The notes below the pieces were generated by a model. The model was given only the letters and a program-made list of their open reading frames with translations, was not told where the DNA came from and made no database searches. From UBA4615 sp964399635 (GTDB lineage Bacteria > Pseudomonadota > Gammaproteobacteria > Burkholderiales > Burkholderiaceae_E): a DNA stretch of 64,000 nucleotides. Positions 36,436 through 45,522 of the stretch are shown here, one piece after another. The position numbers and the translations under genes are program-made. The stretch spans positions 219,235 through 283,234 of the forward strand of contig CAYNRU010000027.1 in assembly GCA_964399635.1 (NCBI GenBank). The letters are read 5' to 3'. Position 1 is the stretch's first letter, and each line of letters opens with the position of its first letter.

Positions 36436-37684
36436 AGCGCAGCGCCTCGGCCGGGCGCACGCGCGCGGCCCGCAGGCTCGGATAGATGGTCGCGGCGAAC
36501 GCCAGCACGCAGGAGGTCAGGCCGATGGTGGACACGTCCGACCAGTGCAGGTCGCTCGGCAGGTAGTTGATGAAGTAGACGCCCGCCGGCAGCACCTGGA
36601 AGCCGAACAGCCGCTCGATCCCGGCGACCACCGGACCGACGTTGACCGCCAGCAGCGTCCCCAGCGACACGCCCAGCAGCGTGCCGAGCAGCCCCACCAG
36701 CGCACCCTGGATCACGAAGATCAGCATCACCGAGCGGGGCGCCGCGCCGAGCGTGCGCAGGATGGCGATGTCGCTGCGCTTGTCGGTCACGGTCATCACC
36801 AGCATCGACACCAGGTTGAAGGCCGCGACTGCGACGATCAGCGTGAGGATGATGAACATCATCCGCTTCTCGATCTGCACCGCCGCGAACCAGTTGCGGT
36901 TCTCGCGCGACCAGTCGCGCGCGTACAGGCTGGGGTCCAGCGTGCGCATCAGCTCGCCGGCGACGCGCGGCGCCTGCTGCATGTCGGAGGTGCGCAGCCT
37001 GACGCCGCTCACGCCGTCGACGCGAAACAGCCTGGCGGCGTCCTCGAGCGCGGTCAGCACCAGCGTGCTGTCGTATTCGTAGTGGCCGGACTCGAAGATC
37101 GCCACGACCGTGAACTGCCGGACCCGGGGCACGACGCCAGCCGGCGTGACCGTGCCCTGCGGGGCGATCAGCGCGATCCGGTCGCCCGGCCCCACGCCGA
37201 GCTGGCGCGACAGCACCCGTCCGAGCACGATCCCGAACTCGCCCGGCACCAGGTCGGCGAGCCGGCCCTGCACGATCTGCGCGCCGAGCTCCGACACCCG
37301 GGGCTCGAGCGCCGGATCGATGCCGCGCACCAGCACGCCGCGGACACTGTCGTCGCGGGTGAGCATCGCCTGCCCCGACACGTAGGGCGCCCCGCCGGTC
37401 ACCATCGGGTTGCGCTGGGCGGTGTCGAGCACCGCGCGCCAGTCGGCCAGCGGCCGGTCGGTCGCGACCACCTCGATGTGCGACAGCACCGACAGCATCC
37501 GGTCGCGCACTTCCTTCTGGAATCCGTTCATCACGGACAGCACCACGATCAGCGCGGCCACGCCGAGCGCGATGCCTGCGACCGACAGCGCGGAGATGAA
37601 CGAGATGAAGCCGTTGCGCCGCCCGGCGCGCTTTCCGCTGCGGGTGTAGCGCAGGCCGACGAAGAGCTCGAACGGGGCGTTCAC
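36428..37684 (-). CDS. lolC: Lipoprotein-releasing system transmembrane protein LolC/LolE
   Basis: A 418-residue inner-membrane permease with one N-terminal helix (about 25-50), a periplasmic MacB-like domain (about 55-265) and three C-terminal helices. The start region YTRSGKRAGRRNGFISFISALS is typical of LolC. Only one permease gene is next to lolD, as in many beta-proteobacteria where a single LolF-type protein replaces LolC plus LolE. The start is GTG at 37684, chosen by family alignment; there is no clear ribosome-binding site. Confidence 0.92.
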   Translation of the reverse strand: MNAPFELFVGLRYTRSGKRAGRRNGFISFISALSVAGIALGVAALIVVLSVMNGFQKEVRDRMLSVLSHIEVVATDRPLADWRAVLDTAQRNPMVTGGAPYVSGQAMLTRDDSVRGVLVRGIDPALEPRVSELGAQIVQGRLADLVPGEFGIVLGRVLSRQLGVGPGDRIALIAPQGTVTPAGVVPRVRQFTVVAIFESGHYEYDSTLVLTALEDAARLFRVDGVSGVRLRTSDMQQAPRVAGELMRTLDPSLYARDWSRENRNWFAAVQIEKRMMFIILTLIVAVAAFNLVSMLVMTVTDKRSDIAILRTLGAAPRSVMLIFVIQGALVGLLGTLLGVSLGTLLAVNVGPVVAGIERLFGFQVLPAGVYFINYLPSDLHWSDVSTIGLTSCVLAFAATIYPSLRAARVRPAEALRYE

Positions 37685-37814
37685 GTTGGGGGGTCGCGGC
37701 GGGCCGGGGGGTGGGCGTGCATCGCGGGCGGGGCCGCTGCACGGGAGATGACCGCGCAGTGTGCCATATCCGGCGTGGCGGCCCGGCAGCCGGAGCGGGC
37801 CTCGCCGCGGCCGG

Positions 37815-37820
37815 TATCAT
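37815..37820 (+). promoter_or_regulatory. -10 hexamer upstream of a mini-ORF and the PGM-like/recJ genes
   Basis: TATCAT ends 7 nt before an ATG at 37828, so transcription would begin at or within a base or two of that ATG. It is the best promoter element upstream of the phosphoglycerate-mutase-like gene. Confidence 0.4.
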
Positions 37821-37827
37821 CCGGCGC

Positions 37828-37878
37828 ATGTCCCCGCTCCGCCTTTGCCGCGGCCACGCCGCGGGACCGTCCGCATGA
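37828..37878 (+). CDS. Possible leaderless 16-codon upstream ORF
   Basis: The ORF encodes MSPLRLCRGHAAGPSA and stops with a TGA that overlaps the ATG of the phosphoglycerate-mutase-like gene (ATGA, 37875-37878). Its own ATG falls at the predicted transcription start, so it would be translated as a leaderless mini-ORF feeding ribosomes to the next gene. The evidence is positional only. Confidence 0.35.
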   Translation: MSPLRLCRGHAAGPSA

Positions 37879-38966
37879 GCGCGACGCCGCCCACGCTGCT
37901 GCTGCCCGCCGCCCTGGTCGATCCCGGCTGGATCGGCCCGGAGCGCCTGGCGGGCCTGTGCGCGGCGCCGGGCTGGGCCGCGCTCGCACGCCGGGCGGGC
38001 GCGACGGCCGAAGCGGGGTCGCCCGACGGGCCGCCACCCGATCCGGGCCACGAGCGCTGGCTGCACCGCCGGCTCGGCCTGCCCGAGGCGGTGCCGGTGG
38101 CGGCATGCAGCGCCCTCGCCGACGCCGACGCCGCGGCGCCGGCCCGCGCGCCGGGCATGGGCGCGTGCTGGCGGCTGGACCCGGTCCACCTGCATGTCGG
38201 GCGCGACCATCTGGTGCTCACCGATCCGGCATCGCTTGCGCTCACCGCGCACGACGCGGCCGGGCTGGCCGAGGCCCTCGCCCCGCTGCTGGCCGACGAA
38301 GGCCTTGCGCTGCATGCGGGCACCGCCGGGCGCTGGGTGCTGGTCGAACTCGACGCGACGCGGCCGCTGCGCCTCGCCACGCGCTCGATGCTGGGCGCGC
38401 TCGGGCGCAGCATCGACATGTGGCAGCCGCTCGGCCCGGACGCCCGGCGCTGGCGGCGCCTGGTCAACGAGGTGCAGATGACCTGGTATGACCACCCGGT
38501 CAACGAGCGGCGCCAGGCCGAAGGACTGCCGCCGGTCAACAGCCTGTGGATCGAGGGCCCGTGCCCGCCGCCCGCAGTCGACGCAGCGTCGGCACGCAGG
38601 CTCGACGCGGCCGCGCGCATCGCAGTCCGCGCCCCCGGCGGCGCCCCGCTCGAGGTCGACGACGGCCAGGGCGTACTGACCATCGACGATGGCCTTCTCG
38701 CCGCGCAGATCACCGGCGATCCGCAGCGCTGGGCGCAGGCCTGGCTGGCGCTTGACGCCGCCCGCTTCGCCCCGATCGCACGCGGTGAAGGCGCCTGGCG
38801 CGACGGCGGACAGGTGGTGCTCGCAGGCGATGCGGGCTGGCGCGAGTTGCGGATCGCGCCGCGTGCCGACTGGCGCTTCTGGCGCCGGCCCGACGCCGCC
38901 GCGCTGCTCGCCGAGCCCCAGGGTCCGGCGCCCGATGCCGCGCCCGCCGCCCTGGCCCGCCGATGA
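37875..38966 (+). CDS. Phosphoglycerate-mutase-like protein linked to recJ
   Basis: A 363-residue protein of unknown function found next to recJ in many beta-proteobacteria; some databases call such proteins phosphoglycerate mutase or RpfE-type regulatory protein. The best conserved part is QMTWYDHPVNERR followed by GLPPVNSLWIEG (about 197-226). I cannot see the metal or phosphoserine site of a true cofactor-independent phosphoglycerate mutase, so the enzyme name should not be trusted. No signal peptide or membrane helix. Its stop overlaps the recJ ATG (ATGA), so the two are co-translated. Confidence 0.7.
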   Translation: MSATPPTLLLPAALVDPGWIGPERLAGLCAAPGWAALARRAGATAEAGSPDGPPPDPGHERWLHRRLGLPEAVPVAACSALADADAAAPARAPGMGACWRLDPVHLHVGRDHLVLTDPASLALTAHDAAGLAEALAPLLADEGLALHAGTAGRWVLVELDATRPLRLATRSMLGALGRSIDMWQPLGPDARRWRRLVNEVQMTWYDHPVNERRQAEGLPPVNSLWIEGPCPPPAVDAASARRLDAAARIAVRAPGGAPLEVDDGQGVLTIDDGLLAAQITGDPQRWAQAWLALDAARFAPIARGEGAWRDGGQVVLAGDAGWRELRIAPRADWRFWRRPDAAALLAEPQGPAPDAAPAALARR

Positions 38967-40693
38967 GCGTCCCCGCCCGACTCGCCGCGCGCCGCGTCGA
39001 CCCCCGCGCGGTCGCCCGCCTGACCGCCGCCGGCCTGTCGCCGCTGATGGCCCGGCTCTATGCGGGCCGCGGCATCGCCGCGCCCGAGGGCATCGGCGGA
39101 GGCCCGGCCGACCTGCACGCGCCGGCCCTGCTGAGCGGCGCGCCGCAGGCCGGCGTCCTGCTCGCCGACGCCATCGCGGCCGGGCGCAGGCTGCTGGTCG
39201 TGGGCGACTATGACTGCGACGGCGCGACCGGGGTGGCGGTCGGCGTGCTCGGCCTGCGCGCGATGGGCGCGACGGTGGACTACCTGGTGCCCAACCGCTT
39301 CGATTACGGCTACGGCCTGACGCCCGAGATCGTCGACGCAGCGCTGGTGCATCCGCGGCTGGGCCGGCCCGACATGCTGATCACGGTCGACAACGGCATC
39401 GCGAGCCTCGAGGGCGTGGCTCGCGCCCGCGCCGCCGGTCTGCAGGTGCTGGTCACCGACCACCACCTGCCCGGCGCCGAGCTGCCCGACGCCAACGTGC
39501 TGGTCAATCCCAACCAGGCGGGCTGCGGCTTCCCGAGCAAGCACCTCGCCGGCGTGGGCGTGATGTTCTACGTGCTGCTCGCGCTGCGTGCCGAGCTGCG
39601 CGGGCGCGGCGCCTGGGGCGAGCGACGCGAGCCGCAGCTCGCCGAGCTGCTCGACCTGGTCGCGCTCGGCACGGTGGCCGACGTCGTCCGCCTAGACCGG
39701 AACAACCGCCTGCTGGTGGCCGCCGGCCTGAAGCGCCTGCGGGCCGGGCGCGCCCGCCCCGGCCTGATGGCGCTGCTGCGGCTGGCCGGCCGCGAGCCGC
39801 GCGCGGCCGGCAGCCTCGACCTGGGCTTCGCGCTCGGGCCCCGGATCAACGCGGCCGGGCGCCTGTCGGACATCTCGCTGGGCGTCGAATGCCTGCTCGC
39901 CGACGACGACGCGCAGGCCCAGCGGCTCGCCGCGCAGCTCGACGCGATGAACCGCGAGCGCCGCGAGATCGAGACCGGCATGAGCGACCAGGCGCTCGCC
40001 GAGATCGGCGAGCCCGACCCGGCGCGACGCACGCTGGTCGCGTTCCGGCCCGACTGGCACCAGGGCGTGATCGGCCTGGTGGCGTCGCGCCTGAAGGAGC
40101 GCTTCACGCGCCCGACCCTCGCGCTCGCCCGCGACGACCGCCAGCCCGGACTGCTCAAGGGGTCCGGCCGGTCCATCGCCGGCCTGCACCTGCGCGATGC
40201 GCTCGACCTCGCCGACCGCCGCGCACCGGGCATCCTGCTGCGCTTCGGCGGCCATGCGATGGCCGCGGGCCTCACGATGCACGAGGACGGCCTGGCGCGC
40301 TTTTGCGAGGCCTTCGAGGCGGCGGTCCGCGAGCTGGCCGATCCATCGGCTTTCTCGCCAGTGCTGGAGACGGATGGCCCGCTGGCCGAGGACGAGCTGA
40401 GCGTCGCCACCATCGCCGAGCTCGACCATGAGGTGTGGGGCCAGGGCTTCCCGCCCCCGCTCTTCGCCGACCGCTTCGAGGTGCTGGGCCAGCGCCTCGT
40501 CAAGGACAGGCACCTCAAGCTCGAGCTCCAGCTCGGGCGGCGCAGGGTGTCTGCGATCGCCTTCGGCCGCACGGATCCGGTCGGACCGCAGGCCGTCCTC
40601 GCCTATCAGCTGCAGCGCGATGACTGGCAGGGCGGCGACGGCGTGTCGCTGATCGTCCGGCACATCGACGCGGTCACGCCCGTTCGCGGCTAG
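38963..40693 (+). CDS. recJ: Single-stranded-DNA-specific exonuclease RecJ
   Basis: A 576-residue 5'-3' ssDNA exonuclease of the DHH family, acting in RecF-pathway recombination and mismatch/base-excision repair. Motif I is DYDCDG (82-87), DHH is at 166-168, and the DHHA1 domain begins near residue 350 with the GSGRSIAGLHLRDAL segment and GGHAMAAG. A C-terminal OB-like part follows. Length matches E. coli RecJ (577). The ATG overlaps the stop of the upstream gene. Confidence 0.95.
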   Translation: MSVPARLAARRVDPRAVARLTAAGLSPLMARLYAGRGIAAPEGIGGGPADLHAPALLSGAPQAGVLLADAIAAGRRLLVVGDYDCDGATGVAVGVLGLRAMGATVDYLVPNRFDYGYGLTPEIVDAALVHPRLGRPDMLITVDNGIASLEGVARARAAGLQVLVTDHHLPGAELPDANVLVNPNQAGCGFPSKHLAGVGVMFYVLLALRAELRGRGAWGERREPQLAELLDLVALGTVADVVRLDRNNRLLVAAGLKRLRAGRARPGLMALLRLAGREPRAAGSLDLGFALGPRINAAGRLSDISLGVECLLADDDAQAQRLAAQLDAMNRERREIETGMSDQALAEIGEPDPARRTLVAFRPDWHQGVIGLVASRLKERFTRPTLALARDDRQPGLLKGSGRSIAGLHLRDALDLADRRAPGILLRFGGHAMAAGLTMHEDGLARFCEAFEAAVRELADPSAFSPVLETDGPLAEDELSVATIAELDHEVWGQGFPPPLFADRFEVLGQRLVKDRHLKLELQLGRRRVSAIAFGRTDPVGPQAVLAYQLQRDDWQGGDGVSLIVRHIDAVTPVRG

Positions 40694-40790
40694 CGTTCCT
40701 CGCCGCCGCGGCCCCCAGCCCACCGTCGGCCTCGGCTGCATCGCCCCGCTGCGGGCATCCCGCCGCGACCGGGCGCGAGACCGCGTCGGC

Positions 40791-40796
40791 TACAAT
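40791..40796 (+). promoter_or_regulatory. -10 hexamer of the prfB-lysS unit
   Basis: TACAAT lies about 100 nt before the prfB ATG, in the only intergenic space upstream. No clear -35 hexamer is present. Confidence 0.4.
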
Positions 40797-40896
40797 CGGC
40801 AGTTGCCCGCGGCAGCCTGCATGCCGGCCCGCGCGGCCCCGACCGACGGCTCCCGCATGCCGCGGTCGGCCCCCCTACTTCGAACCCGAGCCACCG

Positions 40897-42001
40897 ATGG
40901 ATGCCGAACGCCTGAACCTCATCGAGTCGACGATCGACGACCTGCGCCGCCGCCTCGGCGAGCTGCGGAGGTATCTTTGACTACGATCTGAAGCGCGAGC
41001 GCCTCGAGGAGGTCAACGCCCAGATGGAGGCGCCGGACATCTGGAACGACCCCAAGCGGGCCCAGGAGATGGGCCGCGAGAAGAAGGCGCTCGAGAACGT
41101 CGTCGAGGGCATCGCATCGATCGAGCAGGGGCTGACCGATGGCGCCGACCTGTTCGCGATGGCGCGCGAGGAGGACGACGAGTCCACCGTCGTGGCCGTC
41201 GAGAAGGACGTGACCGGGCTGCGCGAGGGCATCGAAGCGCTCGAATTCCGCCGGATGTTCTCCCACGAGGCCGACCCCAGCAACTGCTTCGTCGAGATCC
41301 AGTCGGGCGCGGGCGGCACCGAGGCCCAGGACTGGGCGCAGATGCTGCTGCGCCAGTACCTGCGCTACTGCGAGCGCAAGGGCTTCAAGGCCGAGCTGCT
41401 CGAGGAGTCGGCCGGCGAGACCGCCGGCATCAAGGGCGCGACCCTGCGGGTCGACGGCGAGTACGCCTACGGCCACCTGCGCACCGAGACCGGCGTGCAC
41501 CGCCTGGTGCGCAAGTCGCCGTTCGGCGCGGGCGACATTCGCCAGACCTCGTTCGCGTCGGTCTACGTCTACCCCGAGGTCGACGACTCGATCGAGGTCG
41601 AGATCAACCCGGCCGACCTGCGCATCGACGTGTTCCGCGCCTCCGGCGCGGGCGGCCAGCACGTGAACAAGACCGAGTCCGCGGTACGCATCACCCACCT
41701 GCCGACCAACATCGTCGTGCAGTGCCAGAACGACCGCTCGCAGCACCGCAACAAGGACGAGGCGATGACCATGCTGCGCTCGCGCCTCTACGAGCACGAA
41801 CTGCGCAAGCGCCAGGCCGTGGCCGACAAGGCCGAGGCGGCCAAGTCCGACATCGGCTGGGGCCACCAGATCCGCAACTACGTGCTCGACCAGTCCCGCA
41901 TCAAGGACCTGCGCACCAACCTCGAGATCAGCGATACCAAGTCCGTGCTGGACGGTGACCTCGACCCGTTCATCACCGCCAGCCTCAAGCACGGCGTCTG
42001 A
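40897..42001 (+). CDS. prfB: Peptide chain release factor 2, programmed +1 frameshift
   Basis: RF2 terminates translation at UGA and UAA. The reading frame is joined: codons 1-27 run from ATG 40897 to CTT 40975-40977, an in-frame TGA occupies 40978-40980, and translation continues at GAC 40979 after skipping one base. The site has the classic slip sequence CTT-TGA-C and an internal Shine-Dalgarno-like CGGAGG just upstream, so RF2 limits its own synthesis. The 367-residue product has the stop-codon-reading SPF tripeptide at 207-209 and the GGQ catalytic motif at 252-254. lysS follows 8 bp later. Confidence 0.95.
40966..40981 (+). promoter_or_regulatory. RF2 programmed frameshift site
   Basis: CGGAGGTATCTTTGAC contains a Shine-Dalgarno-like GGAGG, the slippery CTT codon and the TGA stop followed by C, a weak termination context. 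When RF2 is scarce the ribosome pauses on TGA and shifts +1. Confidence 0.95.
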
Positions 42002-42009
42002 GGAATCCG

Positions 42010-43539
42010 ATGAGCGCCGACACGCCCCAACCCGCCGTCGTACCGGCCGCCGACGAGCACCAGGTCTTCGCCGAGCGCCGCGCGAAGCTCGCGCGCCTGC
42101 GCGAGGCCGGCCCCGCCTTCCCCAACGACTTCGTGCCCGCCGACCGCGCGGGCCTGCTGCTCGCGGCCAATGCCGACGCCTCGCGCGAGACGCTGGAGGC
42201 CGCGGCGATCCGGGTCTCGATCGCCGGTCGCATGGTGCTCAAGCGCGTGCAGGGCAAGGCGAGCTTCGCGACCGTGCAGGACGCGAGCGGACGGCTGCAG
42301 CTGTGGGTCAACGACGAGGGCGTCGGCGCCCCCGCGCACGAGGCCTTCAAGCACTGGGACCTCGGCGACATCGTCGCCGCCGAGGGCACGCTGTTTCGCA
42401 CCATGAAGGGCGAGCTGTCGCTGCGCGTGTCGCACCTGCGCCTGCTGGTGAAGGCGCTGCGCCCGCTGCCCGACAAGTTCCACGGCCTCGCCGACCAGGA
42501 GCAGCGCTACCGCCAGCGCTACGTCGACCTGATCGTCAACGAGGACGCGCGCCGCACCTTCACCGCGCGCAGCACCGCCATCTCCGCCATCCGCGCCTTC
42601 ATGACCGGCCACGGCTTCCTGGAGGTCGAGACGCCGATGCTGCAGGCGATCCCGGGCGGCGCCGCGGCCAAGCCTTTCGTCACGCACCACAATGCGCTCG
42701 ACCAGCAGATGTTCCTGCGGATCGCGCCCGAGCTGTACCTCAAGCGGCTGGTGGTCGGCGGCTTCGAGCGGGTGTTCGAGATCAACCGGAACTTCCGCAA
42801 CGAGGGGATCAGCCCGCGGCACAACCCCGAGTTCACGATGATGGAGTTCTACGCGGCATACGCCGACTACCGCTGGATCATGGACTTCACCGAGCAGGTG
42901 ATCCGCGACGCCGCGCGCGCGGCGGCGGGCGGCACCGCGCTGACCTACCAGGGTCGCAGCCTCGACCTCGGCACGCCCTTCGCGCGGATGACCATCGTCG
43001 AGGCGATCCACGCCCACGCGCCCGGCTACACCGACGCCCAGCTCGCCGACGCCGCGTTCCTGCGCGCCGAACTCGCCCGCCTCGGCGTCAACGTGCAGGA
43101 CCCCCGCCACCGCAACGCCGGCGTCGGCGCGCTGCAGCTCGCACTCTTCGAGGAGACCGCCGAGAGCAGGCTGTGGGCGCCGACCTTCATCGTCGACTAC
43201 CCGGTCGAGGTGTCGCCGCTCGCCCGCGAGTCGGACACCCGCCCCGGCATCACCGAGCGCTTCGAGCTCTTCATCACCGGCCGCGAGATCGCCAACGGCT
43301 TCTCCGAGCTCAACGACCCAGAGGACCAGGCGGCCCGATTCCTGCAGCAGGTCGCGGCCAAGGACGCGGGTGACGACGAGGCGATGTTCTACGACGCGGA
43401 CTACGTCCGGGCACTCGAGCACGGCATGCCGCCCACCGGGGGCTGCGGCATCGGCATCGACCGGCTCGTGATGCTCCTGACGGACAGCCCGAGCATCCGG
43501 GACGTCATCCTCTTTCCTGCGCTCAAGCGCGAAACCTGA
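42010..43539 (+). CDS. lysS: Lysyl-tRNA synthetase, class II
   Basis: A 509-residue class IIb aminoacyl-tRNA synthetase that charges tRNA-Lys. The anticodon-binding OB domain covers about 66-150 (RVSIAGRMVLKRVQGKASFATVQD region). The catalytic domain has motif 2 with FRNEG (262-266) and motif 3 with GCGIGIDRL near residue 480. It forms a conserved pair with prfB, 8 bp upstream, and is probably co-transcribed. Confidence 0.96.
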   Translation: MSADTPQPAVVPAADEHQVFAERRAKLARLREAGPAFPNDFVPADRAGLLLAANADASRETLEAAAIRVSIAGRMVLKRVQGKASFATVQDASGRLQLWVNDEGVGAPAHEAFKHWDLGDIVAAEGTLFRTMKGELSLRVSHLRLLVKALRPLPDKFHGLADQEQRYRQRYVDLIVNEDARRTFTARSTAISAIRAFMTGHGFLEVETPMLQAIPGGAAAKPFVTHHNALDQQMFLRIAPELYLKRLVVGGFERVFEINRNFRNEGISPRHNPEFTMMEFYAAYADYRWIMDFTEQVIRDAARAAAGGTALTYQGRSLDLGTPFARMTIVEAIHAHAPGYTDAQLADAAFLRAELARLGVNVQDPRHRNAGVGALQLALFEETAESRLWAPTFIVDYPVEVSPLARESDTRPGITERFELFITGREIANGFSELNDPEDQAARFLQQVAAKDAGDDEAMFYDADYVRALEHGMPPTGGCGIGIDRLVMLLTDSPSIRDVILFPALKRET

Positions 43540-43552
43540 GACCTGCAGCCCG

Positions 43553-44152
43553 ATGGACGCGCTCCGACACGTGAGGCTGATGGCCGAGTACAACCGCTGG
43601 ATGAACCAGCGGCTCTACGCGGCCGCCGCCACCCTGCCCCACGAGGCGCTCGCGCAGGACCGGGGCGCGTTCTTCGGCTCGATCCTGGGCACCCTGAACC
43701 ACCTCGCGGCGGCCGACATCCTGTGGCTGCACCGCTTCGACGCGCCCGGCCACTGGGATCGGCTGCGCGAGTCGCTCGACTGGCTGCCCCGGCCCGCCGG
43801 CCTGCGCGACACCCTGGGCGCCGAGCTGGCGTCGCTCGCGGCGCTGCGCGAGCGGCTCGACGCGCTGATCGTCGCCTGGGGCGACGAGCTCAAGTTCAAC
43901 GACCTCGATCGCGTCCTCGTCTACCGGAACATGGCAGGCGAGTCGATGCAGCGCCAGGTGGGTCCGCTGCTGTCGCACTACTTCAACCACCAGACCCATC
44001 ACCGGGGCCAGGCGAGCGCACTGCTGTTCCAGGCCGGCGCCGACCCCGGCGTGACCGACCTGATAGCGATGCCAGGCTTCGACCCGTTCACCAGAGTGGT
44101 GGAGCCCGAGACCGCCGAAGACGCGCCGGACGACGCGACCGCGCCACGCTGA
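43553..44152 (+). CDS. DinB family protein
   Basis: A 199-residue four-helix DinB/YfiT-like protein, a putative metal-dependent enzyme related to bacillithiol or mycothiol transferases. Candidate metal-binding histidines are H50 (GTLNHLAAADILWLHRF) and the HYFNHQTHHRGQ cluster near residue 145. It begins 13 bp after lysS and may be in that transcript. Its substrate is unknown. Confidence 0.8.
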   Translation: MDALRHVRLMAEYNRWMNQRLYAAAATLPHEALAQDRGAFFGSILGTLNHLAAADILWLHRFDAPGHWDRLRESLDWLPRPAGLRDTLGAELASLAALRERLDALIVAWGDELKFNDLDRVLVYRNMAGESMQRQVGPLLSHYFNHQTHHRGQASALLFQAGADPGVTDLIAMPGFDPFTRVVEPETAEDAPDDATAPR

Positions 44153-44156
44153 GCGG

Positions 44157-44187
44157 GGCGTGCCGGCGGGGCAGCCGTCGGCACGCC
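44157..44187. terminator. Hairpin between convergent DinB-family and PII-like genes
   Basis: A 9-bp perfect stem (GGCGTGCCG, 44157-44165, with CGGCACGCC, 44179-44187) and a 13-nt loop fill most of the 42-bp gap between two convergent stop codons. It has no T-run on either strand, so it is probably a bidirectional mRNA-end hairpin rather than a classic terminator. Confidence 0.55.
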
Positions 44188-44194
44188 GGTCCCG

Positions 44195-44497
44195 TCAGTA
44201 CTTCTGCGCCCGAAACACCTTGACGTCCGACAGGTACAGCGACACCGCGTAGTGCGCCGCGTACTGCGCGAGCACGTGCTCGGCGATCCGATCCGCGACG
44301 TCGGCCGCGCACACCACCTGCAGCTCGATCGAGCGGTCCGCCTCCCACGCCCCCTCGCGGTCCCCGTGCAGGCCGCCGCCACGCACATCGAGCACTGTGT
44401 AGCCCTGCGCGCCGAAGCGGCGGCAGTCGGCGATCAGCGCACGCTCGAGCGCCGCCTCGGTGATGATCGTCAGCAGGCGACGGTCGTGGGTGTCCAT
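44195..44497 (-). CDS. PII-like regulatory protein, SbtB type
   Basis: A 100-residue ferredoxin-like fold protein resembling SbtB, the PII-like partner of the bicarbonate transporter SbtA. The GAQGYTVLDVRGGG strand-loop and the C-terminal YLSDVKVFR strand align with SbtB. It lacks the cysteine-bearing C-terminal loop of cyanobacterial SbtB. By family it would bind adenine nucleotides and gate the transporter. It lies 32 bp downstream of the SbtA-like gene on the same strand. Confidence 0.75.
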   Translation of the reverse strand: MDTHDRRLLTIITEAALERALIADCRRFGAQGYTVLDVRGGGLHGDREGAWEADRSIELQVVCAADVADRIAEHVLAQYAAHYAVSLYLSDVKVFRAQKY

Positions 44498-44529
44498 CGG
44501 GAAGGTCCTCGCAATCGTGCCGACGGGTG

Positions 44530-45486
44530 TCAGCCGGCCCACCGGCGGCCCAGCTCGATATAGAGCGGGATGCCCACCAGCACGTTGAACGGAAAGGTCA
44601 CGCCGAGCGCCAGACCGATCGACAAGGACGGATCGGCCTGCGGCACCGCGATGCGCATCGCGGTCGGGGCGGCGATGTAGGAGGCGCTCGCGGTCAGCGT
44701 CGCCAGCGTGGCGACACCGGCGGCGGACATCCCCAGCAGCACGCCGGTCGCTGCGCCCAGCACGCCCAGCACCGGCGGCACCAGCACGCCGAAGGCGAGC
44801 AGCCGCGGCCCGACGCGCCGCAGGTCGCCGAGCCGCCCGCCCGCGACCAGCCCGAGCTCCAGCAGGAACAGCGCGAGCACGCCCTTGAAGAGGCCGACGA
44901 ACAGCGGGTCGATCGGGGCGAGCGCGGCGGGTCCGGCGATCCAGCCGATCGCGATGCCGCCCAGCAGCAGCACCACCGCCTTGCCGAACACGACCTCGTG
45001 CAGCAGCACCGGCCAGCGGCGCGCCACGCCCGGGCCGGAGTTGCCCGCGAGCCCCCGGCGCGCGAGCATCACGCCCACCACGATGCCGGGTGCCTCCATC
45101 AGCGCCACCAGCATCGCCAGCCAGGACTCGGGCTCGAGCCCCGCGCGCGACAGCGCGCTCTGCGACACCGCGAAGGTCACCACCGACACCGAGCCGTAGT
45201 GCGCCGCGATCGACCCCGCGTCGGCCGGTCCCAGGCGCAGGCCGGCGCGCAGCACCGGGAACAGCAGCAGGGGCACCACGGCCGACAGCGCGATCGCGGC
45301 AAGCGCCACCGGCCACAGCGTCGCGAGCGGCTGCACCGCGAGCTGCGCCCCGCCCTTCAGGCCAATGGCCAGCAGCAGGTAGATCGACAGCGCCTCGTAC
45401 AGCGCCTCGGGCAGGCGCAGGTCGGAGCGCGCCACGCGCGCGAGCACCCCGAGCAGGAAGAACAGGATGACCGGGTCGAGGCTCAC
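44530..45486 (-). CDS. SbtA-type sodium-dependent bicarbonate transporter family permease
   Basis: A 318-residue membrane protein with about ten helices in two inverted halves. The AIALSAVVPLLLFPVLR segment, a YGSVSVVTFAV motif and an EAPGIVVGVMLA motif match SbtA. In cyanobacteria SbtA takes up bicarbonate with sodium. The start is GTG at 45486 with a G-rich sequence before it. It lies 36 bp after iscX, in line with the isc operon, and 32 bp before the SbtB-like gene. No carboxysome or RuBisCO gene is in the window, so its role here may be bicarbonate supply to carboxylases. Confidence 0.8.
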   Translation of the reverse strand: MSLDPVILFFLLGVLARVARSDLRLPEALYEALSIYLLLAIGLKGGAQLAVQPLATLWPVALAAIALSAVVPLLLFPVLRAGLRLGPADAGSIAAHYGSVSVVTFAVSQSALSRAGLEPESWLAMLVALMEAPGIVVGVMLARRGLAGNSGPGVARRWPVLLHEVVFGKAVVLLLGGIAIGWIAGPAALAPIDPLFVGLFKGVLALFLLELGLVAGGRLGDLRRVGPRLLAFGVLVPPVLGVLGAATGVLLGMSAAGVATLATLTASASYIAAPTAMRIAVPQADPSLSIGLALGVTFPFNVLVGIPLYIELGRRWAG

Positions 45487-45522
45487 GCGGCACGACCCCC
45501 GCGAGCAGAGCCGGCCACCGGC

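Noticed and set aside
40897..40980. In-frame stop in prfB as a pseudogene signal
   Set aside because: The stop lies in the conserved RF2 frameshift sequence and the downstream frame is intact with SPF and GGQ motifs, so this is regulation, not decay.
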